47,984 nucleotides of DNA from an uncultured Bacilli bacterium (GCA_947589675.1 CANQCI010000008.1:1-47984), one strand, 5' to 3'. Numbered from the stretch's first letter, positions 35,766 to 44,039 are shown. Numbers and translations: made by a program. Notes: generated by a model from the letters alone, not told the origin.

Positions 35766-37913
35766 TTATACGACAATACGGAATGGATGGTCAACATCAC
35801 CTAGTGAATCATCAACTTTAATTTTTACATCTGTGTTAAGATAAAAGGACGGGCGAATCCCGATCGCAATGTCGTTGACGCCGTAGTAGTTAACCACATA
35901 CCCGTCGTTGTAGACAAGGAACGCATAGTTGGAATCGCTGGAGTTGCGCGATATTGTCCATTCATAAACATTATTATATAACCAGTTATTTGCTCGGTTA
36001 CTATTACCATTATTATCATAATTATCTAAAGTTGATATCCAATTTTTTTGTTCACTGGCAAATCCATAGTCCGAAGTATACATCAAACCGATTTGAGCCG
36101 ATACTGTTGGATTTGAAGCTATCTCGGCATCATACATTACTTTTGGTGTTACTTGATGTGAGTTATGTCCTCCGACATGCCACGTTGTTGTTGCTATTTT
36201 ATTTGTCCACGTTGTACCTAGAAAATTTAAGTAACCACTCTCTCCATTATTTAACGCTTGATATAATGTGCTACTTTCCCATGTATTATCAGCTGTTTTA
36301 TTCCAGTAAAACCCATCACTTGGAGCTACTTTTACTCTTTTCAAAGTATCGTAACTTCCTGTACTTGGCTTACCATCACTATCTATTCCTAATTCAGCAC
36401 TGGTTATGTATTCCGACTTGATTAATTTTATTTGGTTGCCAAATACACCAATTATTCGATATAAATTAGTATCAGGACAAGTATCTCCACCATTGTTATA
36501 ATCTTCACTACCATTTCCAAAACAAACAAAGTTATATGGATTATTTCCTGAATAACGATAACTATTATCACCAGCACTATTTTCTAAATCAGTTGTATGT
36601 TGTAATAAAGCTTCTGTTCCTTCTCCTACTTTTGTACCAACTTTACTTATAACAAAATCGGTTAAATTTTGCTCTTTTGGTAATTCGCTTGTTTTCACTT
36701 CTATTGTTTTAATATTCGAAAATACTCCCTCAGCATTTTTAGCTTGAATAATTATAGTATAAGTAGTACTATCCTTTAACCCTGTTATTGTATTTGTTGT
36801 ATTATTAAACTCTGTCCATTCTCCTCCTACAATTTTAGCTCGATATTCTAATGTATCATCTTGATAAGTTAAGGTTATTTTAGATGCAGTTGCACTTGTT
36901 GTTACCTCACCAACTTCTGGTAATACTCCATCCTTAGCTGTAACTACTGTTTCATAAATATTACTTTTATATCCTTGTTCATCGGTAGTATAAGTATATA
37001 TTTTATAATTTTGATTTTCTTCTATTTCTTCACTAAAAGTATGCGTGTTACTTGTTTCTTCTATATATTCTTTTCCTAAAGCATTAGCTATACTTGATAA
37101 CTTTATAGTTTCAGGACTTTCGCTTGTTTTTTCAATGGCAAAATAATAATTAGCTATTTTACTTGTTCCAGTTGTTATATCAGCAACAGCTTCAATACTA
37201 TTTGTTGTAGCTGTAGTTTTAAGAGTATTTACTTCACTTAATTTAAAATCTTCATCAGTTGTAATATAAATACTTCCTTCAAAAGTTTTGCCAGTATTAT
37301 TATTTTGGTCTTGGTCTAAATTAACTAATGTGGCTTCCACTTGCCATGTTTGTTCCGTACCCTCAGCTTCATTAGCATCTATTTCATAATCACTAACTAT
37401 TTTATAAACTTGATTACTACTTGTTGTTATATCATATCCCTTATAAGAAGCATTTTCTTTATCAGTTACATCTTCATAATATTTTAATCCTTCAACTGTT
37501 TCCGTATATTCTTCACTATTAGGATTAGTTATTTTTAAAAGTAATTCAGGTGAACTATTATCCTTGGTATAAACTAAATCATTATTTTCTACTACTAAAA
37601 AGATATTATATGTTTCATGAGCACTATTTGTATTATTGTTAGGAATTAATTTAGCTTTAACTGAGGCTGACTGGGTTATACTTTGATTACTTTTGCCAAA
37701 ATTATCTTGATTAGCAACAATAGTGATATCTCCCTCTTCATTATTAAAGGTAAGTGAGTCCGTTGTTCCAGCTCCGACTTCAATGTTAGCACTACCTCCA
37801 GCTCCCCTTTGGGCAGCAAAGTAAGCATAAGTCGCTCCAATCACTGTTATGAGGAGTAATAATAAAGCTATAATTGCTACCTTTTTATTTTTTATATTAT
37901 CACTTTTTTTCAT
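35766..37913 (-). CDS. SipW-type signal surface protein, family member 3, with atypical 3' segment
   Basis: This is a 715-residue exported protein. The signal ends GATYAYFAAQRGAGGSA, followed by IEVGAGTTDSLTF, a TasA-like domain, two fibronectin-like modules (about residues 225-410) and a C-terminal lectin-like domain (NFVCFGNGS, LYRIIGVFGNQIKLIKSEY, IGLMYTSDYG, NVYEWTISR, IGIRPSFYLN). The last ~35 codons before RPSFYLN (about 35846-35950) end in G or C in 28 of 35 cases, most being NNC, while the rest of the gene is AT-rich. This points to a variable cassette of different origin. The promoter carries a (TA)9 tract. Role: probably adhesion or biofilm matrix. Confidence 0.87.
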   Translation of the reverse strand: MKKSDNIKNKKVAIIALLLLLITVIGATYAYFAAQRGAGGSANIEVGAGTTDSLTFNNEEGDITIVANQDNFGKSNQSITQSASVKAKLIPNNNTNSAHETYNIFLVVENNDLVYTKDNSSPELLLKITNPNSEEYTETVEGLKYYEDVTDKENASYKGYDITTSSNQVYKIVSDYEIDANEAEGTEQTWQVEATLVNLDQDQNNNTGKTFEGSIYITTDEDFKLSEVNTLKTTATTNSIEAVADITTGTSKIANYYFAIEKTSESPETIKLSSIANALGKEYIEETSNTHTFSEEIEENQNYKIYTYTTDEQGYKSNIYETVVTAKDGVLPEVGEVTTSATASKITLTYQDDTLEYRAKIVGGEWTEFNNTTNTITGLKDSTTYTIIIQAKNAEGVFSNIKTIEVKTSELPKEQNLTDFVISKVGTKVGEGTEALLQHTTDLENSAGDNSYRYSGNNPYNFVCFGNGSEDYNNGGDTCPDTNLYRIIGVFGNQIKLIKSEYITSAELGIDSDGKPSTGSYDTLKRVKVAPSDGFYWNKTADNTWESSTLYQALNNGESGYLNFLGTTWTNKIATTTWHVGGHNSHQVTPKVMYDAEIASNPTVSAQIGLMYTSDYGFASEQKNWISTLDNYDNNGNSNRANNWLYNNVYEWTISRNSSDSNYAFLVYNDGYVVNYYGVNDIAIGIRPSFYLNTDVKIKVDDSLGDVDHPFRIVV
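35846..35950 (-). other. GC-rich, NNC-codon tract: candidate variable repeat
   Basis: Reading minus, the sequence changes abruptly after TGG ACA ATA to codons such as CGC, AAC, TCC, AGC, TTC, GTC, TAC, GAC and GGC, and returns to normal use after CGC CCG TCC. AAC-derived NNC codons next to a conserved GC-rich end are the signature of diversity-generating retroelement variable repeats. No template repeat or reverse transcriptase is in this window. Confidence 0.45.
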
Positions 37914-37938
37914 AACAGGAATCCCTACTTTCCCCCTT

Positions 37939-37966
37939 ATTATATATATATATATATATTAGTCAA
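37939..37966 (-). promoter_or_regulatory. Promoter of family member 3 with (TA)9 spacer
   Basis: On the minus strand TTGACT (37961-37966) and TATAAT (37939-37944) are 16 nt apart. The spacer and part of the -10 box form a (TA)9 run (37941-37958). Each gain or loss of one unit would change spacing by 2 nt. Confidence 0.75.
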
Positions 37967-38116
37967 GTTAAAATTTTTGAAAAACATCAATAAATTCAGG
38001 GTTTATTGAACTTTTAAATCACATAAATTCCTTAAAAAATAGGTGCGTTAGTAACACGTTAGTAACACTTTACACTTTACATAATTTATTACTTTAATCA
38101 CTTAAATTTTTACATA

Positions 38117-38155
38117 AAAAACCTAGGCTATTATTTCAAGCCTAGGTTATTTTAT
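38117..38155. terminator. Strong hairpin, probable terminator
   Basis: AACCTAGGCT (38120-38129) pairs perfectly with AGCCTAGGTT (38139-38148), flanked by A6 and a T-rich run. Confidence 0.65.
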
Positions 38156-38360
38156 TCTTTAATCTACTTAAAATTGAGATGCCCTAAAGTGAGGCGATGT
38201 CCTATGAGATTTATGGAATACTTAGTTATTCTCGTACCAAGACATTAAAAAATGAGCACCAAGTATCTCTTTTTTAGTCAGATAAAGAATTAGAACAAAG
38301 AAAATTATTTTTCATGTTCGATACTATTATATATTACTTATTAATAAAAATTCAATATTA

Positions 38361-38388
38361 AAAAAAGGAGCAATACTTAACTCCTTAA
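38361..38388 (-). terminator. Terminator of the Tyr-rich gene
   Basis: On the minus strand AAGGAG pairs with CTCCTT over a 10-nt loop, followed by TTTTT. Confidence 0.65.
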
Positions 38389-38394
38389 TCTATT

Positions 38395-38637
38395 TTAGTA
38401 ATATCTTGGATAGGGAACATAATAACTATAAGAATTATTATAAAATGGTGCTCCTGGATAATAATTTGGGCGACCATAGTTATTATTTGGAGCAACATTA
38501 TAAATTGGGCGTGGTCTAGTTAAACCAACCGCCGCACCTCCCACTAAAGCTCCAGTTAAAAAGGGAAAGAAAAATTGGCGATCTTCACCTTGAACTGGAT
38601 AATATACTGGTTGGTATGGTCTTATTCTTGGATTCAT
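38395..38637 (-). CDS. Tyr/Pro/Asn-rich small protein, probable spore coat
   Basis: The product has 80 residues with 14 tyrosines. It has a central Gly/Ala hydrophobic patch (FFPFLTGALVGGAAVGL) between Pro/Tyr-rich flanks. This composition and layout are common in small coat proteins of spore formers, but no specific family can be named. The AAAGGAG site lies inside the 3' arm of the hairpin at 38638-38681, directly after tyrS. Confidence 0.6.
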   Translation of the reverse strand: MNPRIRPYQPVYYPVQGEDRQFFFPFLTGALVGGAAVGLTRPRPIYNVAPNNNYGRPNYYPGAPFYNNSYSYYVPYPRYY

Positions 38638-38681
38638 AAAAAAGACTCCTTTCTTTTTTATGTTATGTAAAGAGTCTTTTT
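38638..38681 (-). promoter_or_regulatory. tyrS terminator-like hairpin that covers the next gene's RBS
   Basis: AAAAAGACTC and GAGTCTTTTTT pair on the minus strand and abut the ATG at 38637. The GAG of the ribosome-binding site is in the stem. It can end tyrS transcription and would also mask translation of read-through mRNA. Confidence 0.6.
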
Positions 38682-38698
38682 ATAATTAAGGAGATAGC

Positions 38699-39928
38699 CT
38701 AATTTTCCCAAATACCTAAATAATAATTCTTTTTACCTTTTTTAATTAATAAAACTTTATCTTCAATAGCATCTTGTTTAGTAATCATTTTATCAAGATT
38801 AGTTTCTTTTTCATTATTAATACTAATAGCATTGCCACTTACCATTTCCCGAGCTTCTCTTTTACTTTGACATATTTTATTTTCCACTAAAAAGTCAATA
38901 ATATTAGCTTCTTTAGAGATTGTAAAATTAGGAATACTTTTTAAATTAGTAATAATTTCTTCGGCTTTAAGTTCTTTGATACTTTGGGAAAATAATGATT
39001 CACTAATCTTTTTAGCATGAACATATTCATCATGACCATGTAAATCAGTAATTATTTCCTCCGCTAATCTTTTGTGAGCTTCTCTTAATTCCGGTTGATT
39101 CTTAACCTTTTTTTCATAACTAGCAATTTCTTCTTTATCTAAAAAGGTTAATTTCTTTAAATAATCAATAATCATACTATCTTCCAAATTAAGAATATAT
39201 TGATATAATTCATAACTAGAAGTTTTATTAATATCTAACCATAAAGCATTACCTTCGGTTTTGCCAAACTTTTTGCCATTACTATCGGTTATTAAAGGCA
39301 TAACCATCCCAAAAGCTTTCTTCCCTGTTACTTTTCTAATTAATTCAATCCCCGAGGTAATATTCCCCCATTGATCAGATCCTGCCACTTGTAAAAGGCA
39401 ATCACGGGTTTGAAATAAATGAAGAAAGTCTAAAGCTTGTAAAATCATATAAGAAAATTCCGCATAAGTAATGCCTACTTCTAAACGACTTTTAACTTTA
39501 TCTTTAGCTAACATATAATTGATATTAAAATGTTTACCATAATCTCTTAAAAAATCTATTACATTAATATCCTTAGTCCAATCATAATTATTAACTACTT
39601 CGAAGCCAAATATTTTTTCGGCTTGCTTTTTTAAGCCAATGAAATTTTTTTCCACTTCTTCTTTACTAATCATTGGTCTTTCACTGGTGGGTTTAGGATC
39701 ACCTATTAAACCAGTAGCCCCTCCCACCAGTAAAATAGGATGATGACCATATTTAGCTAACCTTTTAGAAATTAAGAATGATGAGTAATGCCCAATATGC
39801 ATTGAATCGGCAGTAGGATCTGTGCCTATATAAAATGTAAGTCCCCCTTCATTTAATTTCGTAATTAATTCAGGATCACTAATATCTTGAATTAACCCTC
39901 GCCATTTTAAATCTTCATATAATGTCAT
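38699..39928 (-). CDS. tyrS: Tyrosyl-tRNA synthetase
   Basis: This 409-residue class I enzyme charges tRNA-Tyr. It has FYIGTDPTADSMHIGHY (HIGH motif as HIGH), LVGGATGLIGDP, the tyrosine-pocket QVAGSDQWGNI and KFGKTEGNA (KMSKS equivalent). A C-terminal S4 RNA-binding domain (VENKICQSKREAREMV) completes it. The ATG at 39928 with GAGGAGG is used. The longer frame to 39982 reads through the T-box terminator. It is controlled by a T-box leader. Confidence 0.95.
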   Translation of the reverse strand: MTLYEDLKWRGLIQDISDPELITKLNEGGLTFYIGTDPTADSMHIGHYSSFLISKRLAKYGHHPILLVGGATGLIGDPKPTSERPMISKEEVEKNFIGLKKQAEKIFGFEVVNNYDWTKDINVIDFLRDYGKHFNINYMLAKDKVKSRLEVGITYAEFSYMILQALDFLHLFQTRDCLLQVAGSDQWGNITSGIELIRKVTGKKAFGMVMPLITDSNGKKFGKTEGNALWLDINKTSSYELYQYILNLEDSMIIDYLKKLTFLDKEEIASYEKKVKNQPELREAHKRLAEEIITDLHGHDEYVHAKKISESLFSQSIKELKAEEIITNLKSIPNFTISKEANIIDFLVENKICQSKREAREMVSGNAISINNEKETNLDKMITKQDAIEDKVLLIKKGKKNYYLGIWEN

Positions 39929-39941
39929 ATTTTTCCTCCTC

Positions 39942-40065
39942 AAAAATAAAAAGGATAATACCCAAGGAGTGCAAATTAGCACGGTACCATCCTTTTTTTA
40001 TCTTTTTATTTTAACGCAATTTTGCGATTCAACTCCAGAGTTGTAAGTTCCTTCCTCATTGAATA
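39942..40065 (-). promoter_or_regulatory. Compact tyrosine T-box leader
   Basis: The antiterminator is textbook: AAGGA, the 7-nt bulge TGGTACC, GTGC-loop-GCAC, TCCTT. The bulge base T in TGGT fits A73 of tRNA-Tyr. The competing terminator pairs AAGGATGGTACC (39983-39994) with GGTATTATCCTT (39951-39962), followed by a T run. Upstream, a short stem (ATTCAA/TTGAAT) encloses a TAC that could be the Tyr specifier. The whole leader is only ~135 nt, with a much reduced stem I. Confidence 0.88.
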
Positions 40066-40070
40066 ACTTA

Positions 40071-40099
40071 ATTATATAAAACTTTCTTTTTTAAATCAA
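40071..40099 (-). promoter_or_regulatory. Promoter of tyrS
   Basis: TTGATT (40094-40099) and TATAAT (40071-40076) on the minus strand with a 17-nt spacer set the leader start near 40065. Confidence 0.78.
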
Positions 40100-42036
40100 G
40101 CTATTTTAAATGGTTTTAACACACTTCCATCAGTTCCTGTGGTATTTAATTGTACGGTATCATTTAAATAAAATACGGGACGAACCCCAAGAGTATACAT
40201 CAAATGCCCAGTATTAATGGGGAATATACTACCACTGTAATTAATAGAATAAGCATGAACTGTCCCTGCTCCATCAGTATTAGTATATGGAGTTATTGTC
40301 CATTCATAAACAGCATTATATAGCCAATTATTTTCCCAGTTAGAACAACCAGTATTATTATATTCAGAAAGTTTTTTTGACCAAATTTCTGGAATGGTTG
40401 CATAAGCATAATCACTTACATACATAAGCCCCACATTAGCTGTAACTGTTTTAGTCGTTAAACTTTCGGCATCATACATGGCTTTGGGCGTTATTTCATA
40501 TTCAGTATGTCCTCCAACATTCCAATTGACATTGGCAATTTTACTTTGCCAATCAGCACCTAGTTTACTCCAGTAACCATCATCACCATTTAACTTTTTA
40601 TATAGTTCACTTTCTTCCCAATTATTACTATTAGTATTTATAACTCCTGACCAAGCAAAGCCATTTAAATTAAGTACATCCCCCTTTACTCTTTTTAACC
40701 CCTCATTTTCTTTTCTAGAATCAGGTTTACCTTGATCAGCTATTCCTAATTCATCACCCGTAAGATATTCGGATTTTATTAATTTAACTTGATTACCAAA
40801 TAAACCAATTATCCGATATAAATTGGTATCAGGACAAGTGGCATCTTTACCCTGATTATAGTTTTCACTACCTTCACCAAAACAAACAAAATTATTAGGA
40901 TTACTTCCCGCATAACGATAACTTCCATCTTGAGCACTATTATCAAGTTCTGCTGTATGATGATATAAATTAGTTTTGGTAGATGCATAATTATTTAATT
41001 TTTCAAGACAAGTATTAAGATTTCCGCCTGTTTCACAAACATCAGCTAAAGTATAACTATCACTTATTTTGACATTAAAGGAATTTAGTAATTCAGGATT
41101 ATTTTCATAAGTAACTTTGGTTTCAATTTCATACTTTTTATCAGGTTCTAAACTTTCAAAAGTATAACTATAAACTGGACTGGTTTCTAAATCTAAACCT
41201 TGAATAGGTTCTAACGCTCCTTGATGCCATTCAGCATCCCCTTCGATTTGAAAAGCAACACTATTAATATTACCTACATAATCATTTATGGTTGCCATGA
41301 CTTTTAAGCCAGTATCCCCAACTTCATTGGTTGTTAAATCAACATCAGGGATAGTAGTATGACTAACTATTGCTTGAGCTTTAAAAGTCTTCCCCGTATT
41401 TACTTGTTGATCTTGATCTAAATTAACTAAAATAACTTTAATTTTCCATGTATGATCAGTTTTACCATTTTTTTCTGGTTCCATTTCATTAGGATTAGCA
41501 CTAATCGGATGCATCTTTTTTATAGCCACTAAACCACTTGTCGTAGTAATATCAAAACCTTTAATTTGGGAACCATCTTCTTCCGTACTTTCAATAGTAA
41601 CGGGGGTTAAACCATCGATACTTTCTACTTCATTGCCATCAGGATCAATTACTTGTAAAACTAATTCGGGTGTGCCAGAACTCGTATAAACAAAAGGATT
41701 TTTTTCAATATTTAAATAAACATAATATTGTTCAGTTGCCGTATTATTAGTATTATTAGCCACCAAATGAGCTCTTACTTCGGTTTCGCCATCTCTATTA
41801 CCTTTGCCCTTGGCAAAGTTATCGCTGTTAGCATCAATGGTTATGGCATCACCATTATCAAAGGTAAGAGAATCCGTGGTACCCGCTTCCACATTAATTT
41901 CCGCACTTCCCCCACTACCTCTTTGAGCCGTGAAATAAGCATAAGTCGCACTTATAACGGTTATTAGTAATAGTAACAAAACAATAATACTAGTTTTTTG
42001 ATTTTTAGTCATTTTCTTTTCTTTATTCTCTTTCAT
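40096..42036 (-). CDS. SipW-type signal surface protein, family member 4
   Basis: This 646-residue exported protein has a signal ending SATYAYFTAQRGSGGSA, then INVEAGTTDSLTF, a TasA-like domain, one fibronectin-like region and the C-terminal lectin-like domain (NFVCFGEGS, LYRIIGLFGNQVKLIKSEYL, VGLMYVSDYAYA, AVYEWTITP, GVRPVFYLN). It is closest in layout to members 2 and 3, but its 3' end keeps the normal AT-rich codon use. AGGATAAATAA precedes the ATG. Its promoter has palindromes instead of simple repeats. Likely a cell-surface or matrix component. Confidence 0.87.
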   Translation of the reverse strand: MKENKEKKMTKNQKTSIIVLLLLLITVISATYAYFTAQRGSGGSAEINVEAGTTDSLTFDNGDAITIDANSDNFAKGKGNRDGETEVRAHLVANNTNNTATEQYYVYLNIEKNPFVYTSSGTPELVLQVIDPDGNEVESIDGLTPVTIESTEEDGSQIKGFDITTTSGLVAIKKMHPISANPNEMEPEKNGKTDHTWKIKVILVNLDQDQQVNTGKTFKAQAIVSHTTIPDVDLTTNEVGDTGLKVMATINDYVGNINSVAFQIEGDAEWHQGALEPIQGLDLETSPVYSYTFESLEPDKKYEIETKVTYENNPELLNSFNVKISDSYTLADVCETGGNLNTCLEKLNNYASTKTNLYHHTAELDNSAQDGSYRYAGSNPNNFVCFGEGSENYNQGKDATCPDTNLYRIIGLFGNQVKLIKSEYLTGDELGIADQGKPDSRKENEGLKRVKGDVLNLNGFAWSGVINTNSNNWEESELYKKLNGDDGYWSKLGADWQSKIANVNWNVGGHTEYEITPKAMYDAESLTTKTVTANVGLMYVSDYAYATIPEIWSKKLSEYNNTGCSNWENNWLYNAVYEWTITPYTNTDGAGTVHAYSINYSGSIFPINTGHLMYTLGVRPVFYLNDTVQLNTTGTDGSVLKPFKIA

Positions 42037-42063
42037 TATTTATTTATCCTACTTTCCATATTC

Positions 42064-42105
42064 ATTATATCTATATAGATATAATATTTGCAATAAGCAA
42101 ATATT
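42064..42105 (-). promoter_or_regulatory. Promoter of family member 4 with nested palindromes
   Basis: TTGCAA (42088-42093) and TATAAT (42064-42069) on the minus strand are 18 nt apart. A perfect 22-bp palindrome (42064-42085) covers the -10 and spacer, and AATATTTGC/GCAAATATT (42083-42105) covers the -35. These are candidate repressor sites. Confidence 0.6.
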
Positions 42106-42151
42106 AGGTTTACAAAAAATTTACCATTAAAAAAAGCCAAAACTTTGACTT

Positions 42152-42751
42152 TTATTTTTCTTCTTTAGGGAATAAAAACTTCCGACAATTGTAATAATAT
42201 TGACAACCAGATACAATGGAAAGAACTGTTGCTGCGATTAAAAATAAATCAGCAATCGGTAAATTAATTAATTCAAATGGTAAGTTATAAAATAATACTA
42301 AAGTTAAACCAATAAGCATACATATAGTCTTTAATTTTCCAAGAATACTAGCTCCCACAACTTTGCCTTTATTCCCCGAAATCATTTTACAAGAATCTAC
42401 GATAATATCTCTAGTAATAATAACTACGGGAATAACAACCGAAATAATTCTTTCATAAGCAAGGACTATTAATAACCCATTAACTAAAATTTTATCCGCA
42501 ATAGCATCAGCAACTTTCCCAAAATCAGTTACTAAATTATATTTTCGAGCAATCTTTCCATCGACACAATCAGAAACTGAGGCAATTAAAAATAAGATAC
42601 CAACAATTATATATTTTAAATCAATTACTATATCATTAATTAGATAAGTAGGCCAAGTTACTCCTAAAGCATACCAAGGAATTAATAAGATAACTAATAT
42701 TATTATTGATATTATAATTCTACCTATTGTAATTTTATTTGGCAAATTCAT
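42152..42751 (-). CDS. pgsA: CDP-diacylglycerol-glycerol-3-phosphate 3-phosphatidyltransferase
   Basis: The 199-residue membrane enzyme makes phosphatidylglycerol-phosphate. The CDP-alcohol phosphatidyltransferase signature DG-x2-AR-x8-G-x3-D-x3-D is complete (DGKIARKYNLVTDFG then KVADAIAD). About five or six hydrophobic segments are present. It follows rodZ by 5 nt, the arrangement known in Bacillus (rodZ-pgsA). Its product feeds LTA-type glycerol-phosphate transfer. GGAGG lies before the ATG. Confidence 0.94.
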   Translation of the reverse strand: MNLPNKITIGRIIISIIILVILLIPWYALGVTWPTYLINDIVIDLKYIIVGILFLIASVSDCVDGKIARKYNLVTDFGKVADAIADKILVNGLLIVLAYERIISVVIPVVIITRDIIVDSCKMISGNKGKVVGASILGKLKTICMLIGLTLVLFYNLPFELINLPIADLFLIAATVLSIVSGCQYYYNCRKFLFPKEEK

Positions 42752-42756
42752 TTTTA

Positions 42757-43227
42757 CTACCTCCGATAACTTATAGATGTGGTAACTATTTGATCAATTG
42801 TAACTTGTTTAACTGACCAAACAATCACTAAAACTAGCATTAAAAATATAAGAATATAAATCATTACATAAATAAAACTATTATGTTTTTTACTAGCCTT
42901 GGTATAAGGGGATGCCACTTTAGTTGTCTTATCTTCTTTTATTTTTATTTCAATGGTTTTTTCAATTTCTTTAATTGGAATCTTTGATGTATATTCAAAC
43001 ATATATTCATTAAATTCATCAATAATCTTTCCCACATCTAAACCTAAATATTTAGCATAAGCCGAGATATATTCTTTTAATTCATATATATCTTTAAAAG
43101 CTCCCGCTTTTCCCTCTTCAATATTCGTTATTATTTCCGCTTTAACACCTAAATCTTTACTAGCTTCTTCAATGCTAACCCCAGCTTTTTCTCGCGATGA
43201 CTGTAATATCTCACCAATCTCGTTCAA
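42757..43227 (-). CDS. rodZ: RodZ-like HTH membrane protein
   Basis: The product has 156 residues: an N-terminal helix-turn-helix of the HTH_25 type (IGEILQSSREKAGVSIEEAS), a charged linker and one transmembrane helix (about 120-143), with only a few residues outside. RodZ links MreB filaments to the elongation machinery. The external domain of longer homologues is missing. The start is a TTG at 43227 with GGAAGTG upstream. The gene order with pgsA supports the name. Confidence 0.8.
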   Translation of the reverse strand: MNEIGEILQSSREKAGVSIEEASKDLGVKAEIITNIEEGKAGAFKDIYELKEYISAYAKYLGLDVGKIIDEFNEYMFEYTSKIPIKEIEKTIEIKIKEDKTTKVASPYTKASKKHNSFIYVMIYILIFLMLVLVIVWSVKQVTIDQIVTTSISYRR

Positions 43228-43248
43228 AATTTTTCACTTCCTTTAAAA

Positions 43249-43603
43249 TAAATAATTTCTCATAAGCCATGTTCTGTCCTTAACAAGTAAGGGGCAAATA
43301 TTTATCTTCGCAAAATTGCGACCTAAGTCTAGTTTTTATTCCTATCCTTAAGCTCCCCGACCATAATTTGGGTTTCTCGCTCGTGGGGTTTACCACGTTC
43401 CACTATTTAGGTTTCCCTAAATACTCGTCTCTTTGGCACTTTTATATCTACTAAAACCCTTTAAGGTTTCCTCGAAGCCGTTAGTTAAAACTACCCTAAG
43501 TTATTTTTTCCTTAGGCACGAACACTACTATCAATTGCAGATAGTGCGAGCATGGACTTTCCTCTACATATTAATTTATGCAGCATTTGCCTCGAAATTA
43601 TTC
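43249..43603 (-). ncRNA. rnpB: RNase P RNA, type B
   Basis: The catalytic RNA that matures tRNA 5' ends. The minus strand has GAGGAAAGTCCATGCTCGC, GTGTTCGTGCCTA, AAAGTGCCA, GTGGTAAACCCC, GAGCGAGAAACCCAAAT and a 3' GAACATGGCTTAT. P1 is formed by AATAATTTC and GAAATTATT. It is about 355 nt, somewhat shorter than the Bacillus RNA (~400). The 5' end overlaps the last codons of gpsB, a gene neighbour conserved in Bacillus. Confidence 0.95.
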
Positions 43604-43930
43604 ATTATTACTTCCGTAAACTGTTCTTTCTAGGTTACTTATCCTCTTTAACAAATCAACATTATTTTGAGTCCGTGATGGAACTTCTTTAGGAGCTGTC
43701 GCTATTTCCCCTTGAAGTCTTCTAACTTCTTGTTTAAGTTTCATATTTTCATCACTTACTCTTTGTAAATCTGATTCTAATTTTTTGATGATATTATCAA
43801 ATTCTGTATAATCACTAATAACCATATCCAAAAACTTATCTACCTCTTGAGGTCGATACCCCCGCGCATCAATTTTAAAATCTTGATCAAAAATTGTTTG
43901 CGCTGTTAAATATAATCTGTCATTATACAA
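43598..43930 (-). CDS. gpsB: Cell-division protein GpsB (DivIVA family)
   Basis: This 110-residue coiled-coil adaptor has the DivIVA-type lipid-binding head (TAQTIFDQDFKIDARGYRPQ, VDKFLDMVISDY), a coiled coil and a C-terminal helical tail (NNVDLLKRISNLERTVYG). GpsB coordinates penicillin-binding proteins, in keeping with ponA nearby. A TTG at 43930 is chosen as start since GAAGGTGAT lies about 7 nt upstream. The GTG at 43939 is within that site. Confidence 0.9.
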   Translation of the reverse strand: MYNDRLYLTAQTIFDQDFKIDARGYRPQEVDKFLDMVISDYTEFDNIIKKLESDLQRVSDENMKLKQEVRRLQGEIATAPKEVPSRTQNNVDLLKRISNLERTVYGSNNE

Positions 43931-44039
43931 AAATATCACCTTCTAACAAGATAAATTATATCGTATTCTTTCCTTACTTGTCAACATACCCCAAACCCTC
44001 ATCAAGTAAAATAAAGGATATATATGCCAAAATAATACC

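Larger units (their letters stand above)
37967..38394. other. Intergenic region with short repeats and coding debris
   Basis: It holds the direct repeat GTTAGTAACAC twice near 38047-38070, a strong hairpin at 38117-38155 and, on the plus strand after 38180, interrupted frames (MSYEIYGILSYSRTKTLKN, stop, SDKELEQRKLFFMF) that look like a decayed gene of unknown family. Confidence 0.4.

Noticed and set aside
35954-36421. 155-codon plus-strand frame opposite family member 3
   Set aside because: It is antisense to a well-supported gene, rich in His, Tyr and Leu as expected from the reverse strand of AT-rich coding DNA, and lacks a ribosome-binding site.
38180-38360. Plus-strand coding region between member 3 and the Tyr-rich gene
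   Set aside because: The frame is interrupted by stops and no family is recognised, so it is noted only as debris.
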